64,000 bases of DNA from Onchocerca volvulus (lineage: Eukaryota > Nematoda > Chromadorea > Rhabditida > Onchocercidae), in NCBI GenBank assembly GCA_000499405.2, contig HG738137.1, positions 11,840,121-11,904,120 on the forward strand. The letters run 5' to 3'. The notes below the pieces were generated by a model. That model saw only the letters and a program-made list of their open reading frames with translations, made no database searches and was not told where the DNA came from. The stretch's first letter is position 1. Every line of letters starts with the position of its first letter. Shown here one piece after another: positions 1-12,286 of this stretch. The position numbers were made by a program, and so were the translations under genes.

Positions 1-844
1 TAATCGTAATTAATTAGTTCATTTCATTAATCATTTTAATCTTAGCTAGTTTATTCAATCTCTCAATTCGTTATTCAATTTTAGTTCGTCAATTTCGTTT
101 TCATTTCAATCTAAAACAAACTTACCTTACTTATTCTGTTGACATTTCATTCTGTTCTATTGAAAATAAATGAAATGTAATGATTGCGAATGCATTACGA
201 AGCTCAATTCGTGACAACTATATTTGTGCTAAATTTTTGTCTTTTACGATGTTTTATTCCAATTCAACAAATTTCTTCAATTTACAATTTCAATTCTAAA
301 TAGCTTCAATTTTTTTGTTTTTCAAATATTGTAAATCGTAAAATAAAAAAAAAATTTCCATTAAAAAAAAGTTTTTTTTTAAAATGCAATTGAAAATGAA
401 AGAAGTTTGCAAAAAATTTTCAGAAAAAAAACAATTTTTTAAATATTTATTGTCAATAATCATTTTGTGCTGCTTATTGATGTAATAAATTAATACAAAG
501 CATGTGATATTTCTTTATTTTTTTATTTTTTTTTTCAATTATTAATTTATAATTGTTTATAAAATTTCTCGCCTATTTAAACTTTCTAAAATTTTTGTCA
601 AGATTGTGCACTCTTAAATCATTTTAAATTTTCAAACTTCAAATTTTTTTCTTGATCCAATTTCACAATTTATTTTCAGTGTACTAATATGTTATAGGCA
701 AATTTAATTTCTCTATTTTTTTCAAGTACATATTTTTTTTTTTACCTGTCAAATGTTTTGAATTGAAATTAATTTCTTTTTTGTTACATCGATTATTTTT
801 TTGGCAATACGACTGATGATGTTTTTGATGTAAAAAATTCCACA
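1..844. other. AT-rich upstream region of carboxypeptidase 1
   Basis: No ORF, RNA or repeat is recognised here. The stretch is AT-rich with several poly-A and poly-T runs. It lies directly upstream of the first carboxypeptidase and must hold its promoter and any spliced-leader acceptor, but no specific site can be identified. Confidence 0.5.
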
Positions 845-3800
845 ATGCAAATTCAACGATATATTCTGCATTTCTGGTCGACTACTTCAGTAATTTATAT
901 TTATATATTAGCTATTATATTTGCTTCTGTCAATGATGCCACTGCTAATTTGTCAACAAATTTGAAAGCATCAACCAATTCGACAATTACTAAAAGGTAA
1001 GCTTAGCAACAAAATTTTTGTTAATCCGATGATTCAGTTCTTTTACAGTATACCGGCTGAATCCGGAAACCAAGGAACAGATGGAATTTCTTCGTGAATT
1101 AGCAAAAAATACACGAGTAAGTCATTTTTTGAATTCCATTAATTTAATTAATTCATTTTGGAGTAGTTGTGAAAATTATGAATCAATTATTGACAAAACG
1201 AATGATATATTGTAATTTATTTACTATTAGATTAAGTCAAAGGTAAGAAATCGTGGTTTTAGAAATTTAAGATGAGAAAGGATTTAAATTGACAATTTCT
1301 TTGCTTTATAAGCTTCGATTCACTTTCTCGACTTTTTAACTTTTCATCGTTTTTGCTATTTCTTAAATTACGAAAAATTTTGCATGAAAAATGTCCAACC
1401 AATTGAGCAATTGAAATTATACTGAATTCAGCTAACTAATTATACTTTTTATAGCTTAAATTCAATTGAAGTTAATTTAGTCTAATCTAATTCATAATTT
1501 AATTCATTTCAGTTCCATTTCTAAGAATTTTTTTTTTTTTTTTTTTTTAGTATCATAATAGTAAAGAACTCTTAATCGTCTAAAGCATTATATGATGTTT
1601 TTTTTCTTCACAAATATGAATCCTTCGCATCATGATTGTAGCAATGATAACGATAATAATAATGATGACGTTGATAATAATAATAATAAAAATAATAATA
1701 ATAATGGTGAAATAATAAACAATAATAATAACAATAATAACCAGAGTTTGGGAAATATATTCCTTCATGTAAAATCCGGAAAATATTATTGTATGCTAAG
1801 GAATAGAAAGTTTAATCAAAAATTATAAAATAGTAATTGATATTTGTTCCTAATCCATATATGCCTAAAGTTACAAAGCTATCATGCACTAATATCATGA
1901 AATATGTTTAGTTCAAATCATACTAATAAAAAGAAATTTAATATTTAAATTTAAATTTTAGTAAAATTATTTTTCGCCTTAAAAAATTTTTCATTTAAAA
2001 TTAATAAAAATCTTGGAATTTACATTAAAATTAAAAGAAATTTTCTATTTTCCCTAGTTGAACTCTCAATTATAACTTGATATTTTAGCTAGACTTTTGG
2101 AAAGCACCGAGAGTAATCGGTGGTCAAGTACATGTTATGATTGAAGGATCGATGAAAAGTGAATTTTTGGAATCAATGGAGCAAAAAAATATTTCATATT
2201 CTATTATGATAGATGATGTTGAAAAGTTCGTCATTTTTCAATATTATTTGTTAAGAATGAAGTTCAGTAATTCTGAATATCATTAATTAGGTTCTGGATT
2301 CTGGCAAAAAATATGGATCAGTGACCATCATTCTCAAAATATCTATTTATAGAAAAAACTGAAATTTTCATCTTATAATTTTTAGGAGTTGATTTAATCT
2401 TTGTTTCAATTTTTAATTTAATTAAAAAGCGAAATTGAATTAAATTAAATCGAAGATTAAATCAAACTAATTTTTGGAGCAATTAAATCCAACTTTCGAT
2501 GACACAAATAGAAAATTCGCTAAATATGGTATTCCGAATAAAAATGGTCATTGAAAATGCGGTTAATGCAATTTTCACTTAAATAAAATCGAATTTTTAG
2601 ATTTAGAACAAGTTATTTTCATGAATTGCAACACATTTTCAGCAAAGAAATCAGTGATTCATTTTGTGATGAAATAAAATTCTTGAAAATAATCCGTCTC
2701 ATGGAATTTCAAATTTAATGTAACAAAAAAAAAAAAAAAAAAAAAAAAGTCTTTTCTAGAAATTTTTTTTTTTTTTGATGAGTACTTAATTTCAACAAAA
2801 CACAGCATGTCAAGATTTCTTACATTTGAGATACAATTAAATACAATAATTTTAAGCTATTTCAAATATTTCGATTTTAAAAGTTGACAATCAATCGGAT
2901 GTGAATTTTAAAAGAATTTTATAATTAAGAACAGTAACAGGAAATAGACTGAACCGGAATTGTTTTTTCTCTCCTGTTTTATTTCAATTTACTGTGAATC
3001 GATTCAAGTATGAAAATCATTTTGATAATTTAAAAATTTTTAATGACCATCAATTATTCGATTGATTTGTAGGAAAATAAACAAATTACGAGAATCAGCT
3101 AATAAGACATTTCTTCATAATTGGTTTCGAGATGCACCAATGAATCATCGAGTTAATTTCAATCTAGCTAAATATCACTCATATGAAGAAATTATCAATT
3201 ATCTAAGTCAACTAGCTGTTGCATATCCAGATCGTGTCAAATTGAGGGATATTGGTGGTACTCACGAAAATCGACAAATACTATTAATTAAGGTATGAAA
3301 AATGAAAAAGATTCGTTTGGAATTTTACAAAAAATGTTCGTTGAATTGTTATAATTTTAATTATTTAATTTAAATATTGAATAATAAGGATAAATTCATG
3401 TAAAGTTCAGATTGGCAAACCATCATCACAATTGAAAAAACCAGGTATTTGGATAGATGGTGGTATTCATGCACGAGAATGGGTTTCACCAACCACCGTA
3501 TTGTATATGATAAATCAGGTAATTATTTTATATGAATATTGCAAGCGAGTTTCGATACAAAAAATTTTATTATTCTCAAGATATTTCAGGTTTGATACTG
3601 AAAAGTTTTTTACATGATTATTTCCCAAGTTCAAATGGAAATACCAAAAATTAAAATTCAGAGAATCGATAAATTGAGACTTATGAAGTATAAATTTTGT
3701 GCAGCTTTTGAAATGAAAAAACTAAATCAAAAATAATAAATCAATCATAATTTAATAAATTAAGAAATTTCAATTAGGTGATGTTAAATATCAAATTTTC

Positions 3801-6800
3801 TCATTTCATTTTCTTACCATTTTCATTCATCTGTTTTAATCATTAACCTTCAAACAACTTAAAATGTAATGATCAAAAATTACGAGATGACAATTTTTCA
3901 AAACAATTAATTTAAAATAGTTGGAAAAAGGGAACGAATATTTTTAATTCACTAAGAAAAAAGAAAAAAGGAAAAAGTTTCGCCAACTTTAAATTTTCAA
4001 ATCATATTAACCAATTTTAAAATGATTGTTATGTATATATTTTTTTTAATTTAATTCTTCTCTTTTCAGTTCAATTTTTTTTTTTTTCTCAAATTTCTAA
4101 CAATTAGATATCCTAAATCTTAGGATAATCAACTTTTCAAAAACTTTCATATCATTTAAAATGCAAAGCCATGGTCATGTTTAACGTGTAATATGAATTT
4201 AAAAATTTTTTCATTATTTTATGCAAATCTCAAAATTCCCTATATTTGAGTGAATCAAAATAATCTTTATGAGGTCAGCTTATTTTAATACAAATATCGA
4301 AGAACCGGAAAATCTACTCCTATCGTATGACATATGAAATATCCTGTTTTCGGTTTTTATAAATCAATATGATTTATATTATTTTCATAATTTTTAATTA
4401 CCAATCATCCATCTAACTCGTATAGCTATATATCGATTCGTTCAATCAATTTATCGGCCTAATTCATATTTTTGTCCTGTGAAAAAATCTGCTAAATACA
4501 AAATTTAATTAAAAAAGAAAACTTAAAATATTATGGGTAGTAAAGATTCAATTAATTTCAAATTACCGAAATAATTGATCCTATTTTTAATTTAATAAAA
4601 AAGTTTCATAGATTTTTGAGGGATTAATAAAGAGTAAAAAAAATCGATAATTAAAAATATTCTCTCATTAAGTTAGCAAATATAATTTAATTTTGCAAAT
4701 TTAATTTTGATCTTTTAACCAAATAAATAAGAATGTCGGGAAGTAGTTGGAAGGCAATCAAATTGAAACATTAGAAAATATTGCTTCTATTTAATCCGGC
4801 GATGATAAGATTTAACAGTTATAAGAATCTATTATTTAGGATATGTAAATATATCAAAATAAAGATCGAAATTTAAAAATTAGCAACTGAAATCAAAATC
4901 TTCTTCGAAATACAAAAGTTCAATCAAAATTGTTTTTCATTCAAAATTCTACTCAAACAAAGTCCATCAAATATTTTAAATTAATTAATGATGAAATAAG
5001 AATTAAAACATCATGTACTTCAATGCGATTTTTTTTTTCCAATTCAGTAAATGTTTCACTTGCACTAATTGAATACTAGTTATAAATCATCCAAAATTAC
5101 GAAGTTTTGTTTTTTTCTGAATATCATGAACATAACTGGCAATACTAATAAGTTATGATTTTATTTTTCTTAATTTTAATTAATTAATAATATTTGGCAA
5201 CTCCATACCTTATTATTAATTTATTTTAATAATAAAAGTAGAGAATTGCCAGATTTTCTTATGAAACTAACCGAACTATATTCAAATCAAATCTTGCGAA
5301 ATCAAATCTTGCGCGAAATCCTAAAGTCATATTTTTGTGTTAAAAAATTGTTGTTGGAAAATGGTTCATATAATTGTGTCCTGCAGCAAAACTAAAGGTA
5401 TAACCGGAAAACCAAGTTATTATATTTCTTAAATTAATTACTTACTCACAGCGTATGCTTATTTAAATACAGAAATTTACAGCTAGTAACACGATACGAT
5501 ATAGATCCGCAAATTCGACGTTTTGTTGACGAAATGGATTGGTACATTGTTCCTGTGCTTAATCCTGATGGATATGAATATACCCGAAGTAGTACACATC
5601 CAGAAATTCGGCTTTGGCGTAAAAATCGTTCGCCGCCTATTTGCCAGATTACGAAACGTGGTACTTTCTCACTATTTAATATTAAATCTAAAAATATTGC
5701 ACGAAATTTTCTAAAAAAAAAAAAAATCCTAAACTTGATTTTATGATACATGTCGTAAAAATTGTAATATGTGAAAGATGAAATATATATTGGCAGAAAT
5801 TTTTCCAAGAAATATTTTTAATACTTCTTCAACCATCTTAAGTCTATTAAATGCTTCTTATTCGCTGTATCAGAATGCTCCATCCTTTATTTAGGATTCT
5901 TTTCGTTCATTTTTATTTTCATGACTATAATTTGGATTGATTTTAAAATCTAGCGTAGTGTTAAAATTCAATGTAATCTAACGTAATTATCGTTCAGTTA
6001 AACTTTTTTTTTTTATTTTTCAACATACACCTAGGATTAAATTTCTAATCTTCTTCATTTACTACTATTACAGTAATTTTTCATCGATGATGCTCATTTT
6101 AGTTCAAGCAAGCAATAATTCAAGTTTTATTAATATAGAGAATTTGTACTTCAAAATCTAACACTATCATCGTTCAGTTTAGTTTTTTCTTTTTTTTTTT
6201 CTTTTTGCAAGATTACAACATTGCATTTGAAATTAAACATGTCTTTTTCATCCAATGCTATACTACAGTAATCCTTTATTGATGATGTTTTAATCAACAA
6301 TGGTTCAAATTTTATCAATAATAGAATTTACTGACAGATCTAGCGTCATTTAAATGTCTTTTAAAAAATGGAGGTGATATATATTTAAATTATTTTATTC
6401 GTAAAATTAAAAAAAATCCAATCGAAAGCAATTTTTCGGCACTGTAATAAAAATAATAAATGCTATAACTTAGCACGATGATTAAAAATAATCGATGACA
6501 AAGATTTTTTGGTTTGAAGTTTTGATCTATGTGTAAAAATGTTAAAGGTAGAATTGAAATTGGGAAGAACACGAAGAAATTTAAACTAATTTTGAGAATG
6601 CTTAATTTCAGGACTTTTTTCTCAACCTCAACAAGAATGTTGTCGAGGTGTTGATTTAAATCGAAATTATGATTGGCAATACGGTATAGAAGGCTCATCC
6701 AATGATCCATGCTCAGAAATTTATCAAGTTAGTTTTCCACCTGCTACTATTTTTATCAGAAATATATCAAATTATACTTTTATGATATTATCTTATATTA

Positions 6801-9800
6801 ATTAAACCAATTTTTAAAAATATTTTTTCATGTCATCTAAATGTTTTCATTTTAATTAATCAAAATTAGTATCAGTACAATGAGTGATTAAGTTGAAAAT
6901 TTCAATTTTTTAGCAAGAAAAAAGTGCAAAAATTTTTCATTTGAAAATAATTCAATTTTGTAATTAATTAAATAAAAAAATTTTTTTTAGCATGAAAAAC
7001 GATTTGCCAGAAAATTACCTTGATTGAAATACGTTAGCCTCAGAAATTTTGAAAAGTTTTTAGAAAAATATCATTTATTTACTTGTTTATTATCATTTGT
7101 TTACAGCATTTTATTTGTTTACAATTATTTATTTATATATATTTTGCAGGGTCGTTTTGCTTTCAGTGAGCCGGAAACGCAAGCCGTGCGTAATTTCATT
7201 TCTAAACGACGTGGAACTATTAAAACTTTTTTAACATTTCATAGTTACTCACAAATTTTGATATATCCATTCGGACATCGTCAACGAACATATACAACTG
7301 ATGTCAATGATTTGGTTAGCAATTCTGTTTTCTGATGCACTTTTTTATAGACATGATTTTATTCAAATTCAAAAAAAAAAAAAAAAAAAAGGTATATCGA
7401 TTCTTCACTTTGCACAAAAATGAAAAAAAAATCAGAAGTGCAAAATAATTATCCTAAAATTTTAACTTGAAATAATATTCAGAATGATTGACAGCATTAT
7501 GATAAACTTAATACCAGCAAATTCTAATATTAGCTTTTTGCTAGGTAAAAGAATTTTACGAAGAATAGGTAATTTTTTTATTGCAGAGAGAAACAGCTTT
7601 AAAAGCAGCAGATGCTTTACGTTCTGCATATGGTACAGAGTATACGGTTGGTACTGGAGCTGATACTTTATGTTAGTTTTTGTTATTCTTTAAAATTCGC
7701 TTAAAGTTGATCAATATCGAATTTTGATTCGATAATCTCGGAATCAAATTCGCATAATTTTATATTAGCTTAAAATATGAGTGTTAAATGCGAATGACTG
7801 TCGTAAAAGTAGAAAGGATTTCGGGAAGAATTTTAGAGAATTGGCAACTTTTCGAAATAGGTATATTCGTTGTGTGATTAAGACTTTATTATAATACAAT
7901 TTATCGCCATAACTACCTTACACTATCATACAATTTATAGACAAATATCAAAAATACACGATAATTGAATAGAATAACAAATATGATATTTGATAAAATT
8001 GGAATAAAAGTAGAGAAACGCTAATTGTCGAAAACGTTGATAGAAATGATTGCTACATACAGAAGAACTGATAAACTAACCGCTAGAAACTTTTTTTCCA
8101 TCAATAATCTTTGATCTTATAGTAAGCAGTAATTTACAACATTTTAGACAAGCAATATGTTTTGCAATCTTTTAGACAAAATCCCTCAAGCAACACTCCA
8201 GACAATATGTCGTACCTTTTAGACAATGCACATTAGCTCTATTAGCAGATTGGAAGATGAGAGAACAAAGACCATTATGTTAGATCAAAGAATGAGATAG
8301 GAATGAATGATTTGACTGAAAAATCGAAGAAATTTCAATTATACAAATACTTTGATTATTCCATCATATTTATATTATTAAAATATTTTGGTTCTACCGA
8401 CAATGATCAAAATGATAGACTAACAATCCTAAATTAATCCGTGGCTTTTTATGTCATGAGAATATTCGGTATGTATTTGAAAATTCAGAATTTTAGTTTT
8501 TGGGTAATAACAGCGCTGAAAAAAAAAAAGTGGTACAGGAGTAAAATTTCTAATAGTTTTTGGTAATTTTTTTTTTTTTTTAATCTAGATCCAGCATCTG
8601 GTGGAGCAGAAGATTGGGCGAAAGGCCGAATGGGAATAAAATATGCATATTTATTCGAACTACGTCCAGAAGAAACAGTTTGGGATGGTTTTCTGTTAGA
8701 TGAAAATCAGGTAAATAAATAATAAAAGATTTTTTCCTTGACATATACGAAAAAATCGCATTTTTTAGATTTCGTTTCTTAGTATTATAAGGCATTACAC
8801 CATTATTATGTATTATAATAAGCAGATATTTAAGCAGTGAACTAATATAACTAATTTTTCACAAGAATTTAAACAAGAAGTACAATATTAAGTATAACAA
8901 AGCATTTTATAAAATCAAAAAATTACTGAATCTGTCATTTGTTATTGCTTAACAATTAAAGTGAACAAAGCTAAGTTTTGATTGATATTTTCTAAATAAT
9001 TTTCCAATTTGTAAAATTTTAAGCTAATTGAAAATTTTTGTAGATCTTTTTAATTTTTAAAAATTTTTTTTTTTTAAACAGATAATTCCAACGGCACGTG
9101 AAACATTCGAAGCTGTAAAAGTGATTGCTGCTCGTACAAATACAATGTTTCCACCAAAAATGGTTGCTCAGAAAACAACGAATTCATTTACAACGGTATG
9201 AAATTATTTGTAAACATTTCGAAATAAAAACTTGTTTTTTTGTCGAATTTTTTTTTTCTTTTTTTTTTTTTTTTTTATTCGCATAAGATTTGATCGTAAT
9301 TTGAAAAAATCAAAATTATTTGCCAAAATGTATTAAATTGACGTAGAAATCAATTAGAAACTGCTTAAAATTTCGAAATTAATTCAAATGCGTCATCCTT
9401 ATTATTCAAAATAATAATTATCCATTACATTTTCGCTGATTGGAAATAAATTTGTCATTAGGAAAAAAAGGCTTCTGTCAATAGAATATATGTATTTCAA
9501 TATGAAATAGTAGAATTCAGTAATATAAACAGAAAAGCACAATTACTTCTTACATCAATCTAATATTGAGCTGAATTCGTATAATAAAAAAAAATCGTTG
9601 AATTTCAGATCATTTCATTTTAAATTCTAATTTTAGAATTGAAGAGAAAATTTTACGAATTTAGTCAAATAAATCAATCATGTATGAAGTCTTAGCAAAT
9701 CTATCAACAAGTTATTTCCATAAAATATTCAATAAATCAGTAAATATTCAATTACTAATTTCATGCAGCTTATAATCTTATTCGTTCTTTAAAACTCTAT

Positions 9801-12286
9801 TGCTTCTGGAAGTTATCTATTTCATAAGTAAAATATGAAATAACCATTATTATATGATTTAATGATTTAATATGGTTTAATACATGTGTGATAGCATATC
9901 AATTAGTTATTTCGATCCTTCTTGCTTATAATCAAAATCAATATAGCATTAGTCGAAATGATGAATTAATGAAAAAATACCAATTATATGAAAAATCAAT
10001 TAGTATCATAACTTTATTTACAGAAAAGTACATTTATAGAAAAGCAGCCTTGATTCTGGCATCTAATAAACATGAAGTTTGGAACATGCTCGACTTATGC
10101 CATACATAAAATAACTAACACAAATATTTCAATTTATTTTCACAAAAAATTAATAAATATTAATCATGTTCAAGAAATTTGCTTTTCTTCGTTTTTTAAA
10201 AATTTTATTTGCTTGAACTTCCCTTTTTTGTTTTCAAAATTATTTGTGTATTTATTTAAAAAACTTTCCTCTGTCAATATATTTTTTTGTAAAATTTCGT
10301 CGTTGTCCCAACTTTTATGTGCTATAAATTTTTCTTATGTTACCAATTTTTGATATCTAAAAAAAAATTAGCATTTGATGGAACAAATGAATGAATTAAG
10401 CGAAATGATTAACCTTTGGCATCATGCAAGCTTTGCCTGAAAATATTCATTGATTGTAACACAATTTGCATGATAATAATTAATAAAAAAATTGCATATT
10501 GCATGTTTAATCCTGTATTGCATGTTTAATATAATTGCTGACATAGTAAATTGATTTCTTAGTTAATTTGAAATCAAAATTCGTCCTGCTTCAGTACAAT
10601 AATAATCATGATAACATTTAGCTATAATAATGATAAGACATTAGCTATAATTGTAATAATACACTAAGATAACTGTCATTATCATTAAATAATAAATAGT
10701 TATATTGAAATTCGCAAATTGTCAAATAACTGTAATAAATGGATGAATAATTTGCGGTAATTTATCATGTCCTGTTTGCCTAAACTATCTTTGTCTAGTC
10801 CGTTTTTTTTTTCAGCTTTCCTTTCAAATTATCACACTAATTTTCGAGGTGATAATTCAATAATTTGATATGTTAATTTTCGATATATAATGATAATTAT
10901 AACTGAAAAATGATATACATTCTCCATATATTTCCTATGAGAATATCTTTTAGTAATAGAAAAACTTTTCCAAAATTTTTTAAAAGTATATAAACAATTA
11001 GTTGCTGAAAATTTAAGCAAAGCTGACGAATTCAGCAATTAATCAGTTTGTTGAATCGTTAGTAAGATAATTATAATTATGTTATAGATTGCCACTTGAA
11101 ATACTAATTCAAAAAATAGTGCTTACTGAAATAGATTTCAATTGACTCTATTGAAACTAAGTTAATTCAAAGAAATAAGCTCATTGATATTTAAATTTAA
11201 ATGTGCTAATTACAGATAAAATAATGCCAATAACAAATCACAAATGGCATAATTAATGGATAAATGAATTAAATAATATAATTTGATAATTGGCTAAAGG
11301 TTTCGTGAATCATATTAAGGAGTTAATTATAGCGAAAAGGAAGTACTTATGCTTTAGATCGAATTGAAGACTGCTTGACCATTTTGTAAATTTATTGTTA
11401 ATGCAGTAGATAATTAATAACATAGTAATATATGGAGTAGAAAGAAGATAATCAAAGTTAAAAATTACAACGTCGAAATTTCAACAGAAGTAACTAGCAC
11501 AACAAGTAGCTTAAAAAATATTCCTTTACATATATTCTAGATAAGCAGATGTGGCATACAGAATACAAAAAATGAATATTACACAGTTTTCTCACACTGT
11601 GTAAGAGAGATTGGTACGTGAGAAAAGACATATTCTTTGTTATAAATTAGCACACCGAATGTGCGTAATCTTACATTTTACATGATTATAAATTAGATAA
11701 CAGATTCATCACTTACTGAAAATAATGATTTGATTTTATGATATTTTTTCCGATAAGAATCAAATTTTTTGAGCAAATACATTTCAAAAGAATGGGTTTC
11801 ATAATTTATAGCTTTAATGATTACGGTTTAAGTAAATTATTTTCGTCGTATTTAAAAACAAACATTATGAGATGAAAAATTGATTTTTTTGAGTAAACAA
11901 AACACAAGAATTTTTGGTCATTCGAGTGAATTCGTAAAATTATTCGCATGACTGAGCAAAATGAGCAAACTACTTGAATAAATTGGATCATATAAATTAT
12001 AAATAAAAAAATTTGCTATATATGTTTGATAAAAAGAAATAATAATCATTTATTCTATTAAATCCTTCTAAATTTTTTTCATTTCACGCATTTTCCTTCA
12101 TTAATAATTTCATTTCTCTTTTTCAACAATTAAAATTAAAAATATAAAATTAATATGAGAAAATTTCAGGCATGTGTTGATACTGAAAAATTCTGTGAAT
12201 ATTGGGCTCAAAATGGTTATTGTAGGAATTGGCCTGTAATGCGAAAAGCTTGCGCACGTTCCTGTGGTTTCTGCGTGCCATCGTGA
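845..12286 (+). CDS. Secreted M14A zinc carboxypeptidase with C-terminal ShKT domain (copy 1)
   Basis: Metallocarboxypeptidase removing C-terminal residues from extracellular proteins. Twelve exons are in phase: 845-996, 1038-1116, 2089-2225, 3073-3292, 3411-3518, 5483-5660, 6612-6727, 7150-7314, 7587-7671, 8589-8710, 9082-9195, 12170-12286 (530 aa). Order: hydrophobic signal peptide (about 1-34), propeptide with VYRLNPET near 55, catalytic domain from about 150, ShKT domain 494-527. Zinc ligands are H216 and E219 (GIHAREW) and H361 (TFHSYSQ). Substrate-binding residues are R218, R278 (LWRK), N308-R309 and Y414. The general base is E437 (FELRPEE). All key residues are intact, so it should be active. 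The residue at bovine CPA position 255 is E421, suggesting preference for basic C-termini (inference). The first ATG before the signal peptide was taken as start. Intron 1 is only 41 nt; the next acceptor downstream (1049) breaks the frame. The architecture resembles C. elegans SURO-1, a cuticle-related enzyme, but orthology is unproven. Confidence 0.93.
1644..1743. repeat. AAT/AAC-rich simple repeat in intron 2
   Basis: A low-complexity run of AAT, AAC and GAT triplets inside intron 2 of carboxypeptidase 1. It creates a spurious asparagine-rich reading frame on the plus strand and an isoleucine-rich one on the minus strand. Neither has splice or homology support. Confidence 0.85.
2388..2467. 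repeat. Imperfect inverted repeat (hairpin) in intron 3
   Basis: The left arm reads GTTGATTTAATCTTTG and the right arm is nearly its reverse complement (one indel and one mismatch). A second, looser pairing of AATT-rich sequence lies inside. It sits in intron 3 of carboxypeptidase 1. It may be a decayed miniature element or chance in AT-rich DNA. Confidence 0.5.
5976..6340. repeat. Tandem duplication, 180-bp unit, two diverged copies
   Basis: Two adjacent copies lie in intron 6 of carboxypeptidase 1. The anchor CGTTCAGTT occurs at 5991 and again at 6171, exactly 180 bp apart, each preceded by AATCTAAC. Both copies then carry a poly-T block, an ACAGTAAT motif, TGATGATG, and TTTTATTAAT/TTTTATCAAT before the end. 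Internal divergence shows that the duplication is not recent. Confidence 0.75.

Noticed and set aside
1592..1828. Asparagine-rich ORF
   Set aside because: Produced by an AAT/AAC simple repeat inside an intron; no splice or homology support.
10072..10353. 93-codon plus-strand ORF in carboxypeptidase 1 intron 11
   Set aside because: Low-complexity F/I/K-rich frame with no domain; the intron is bridged in phase between 9195 and 12170.
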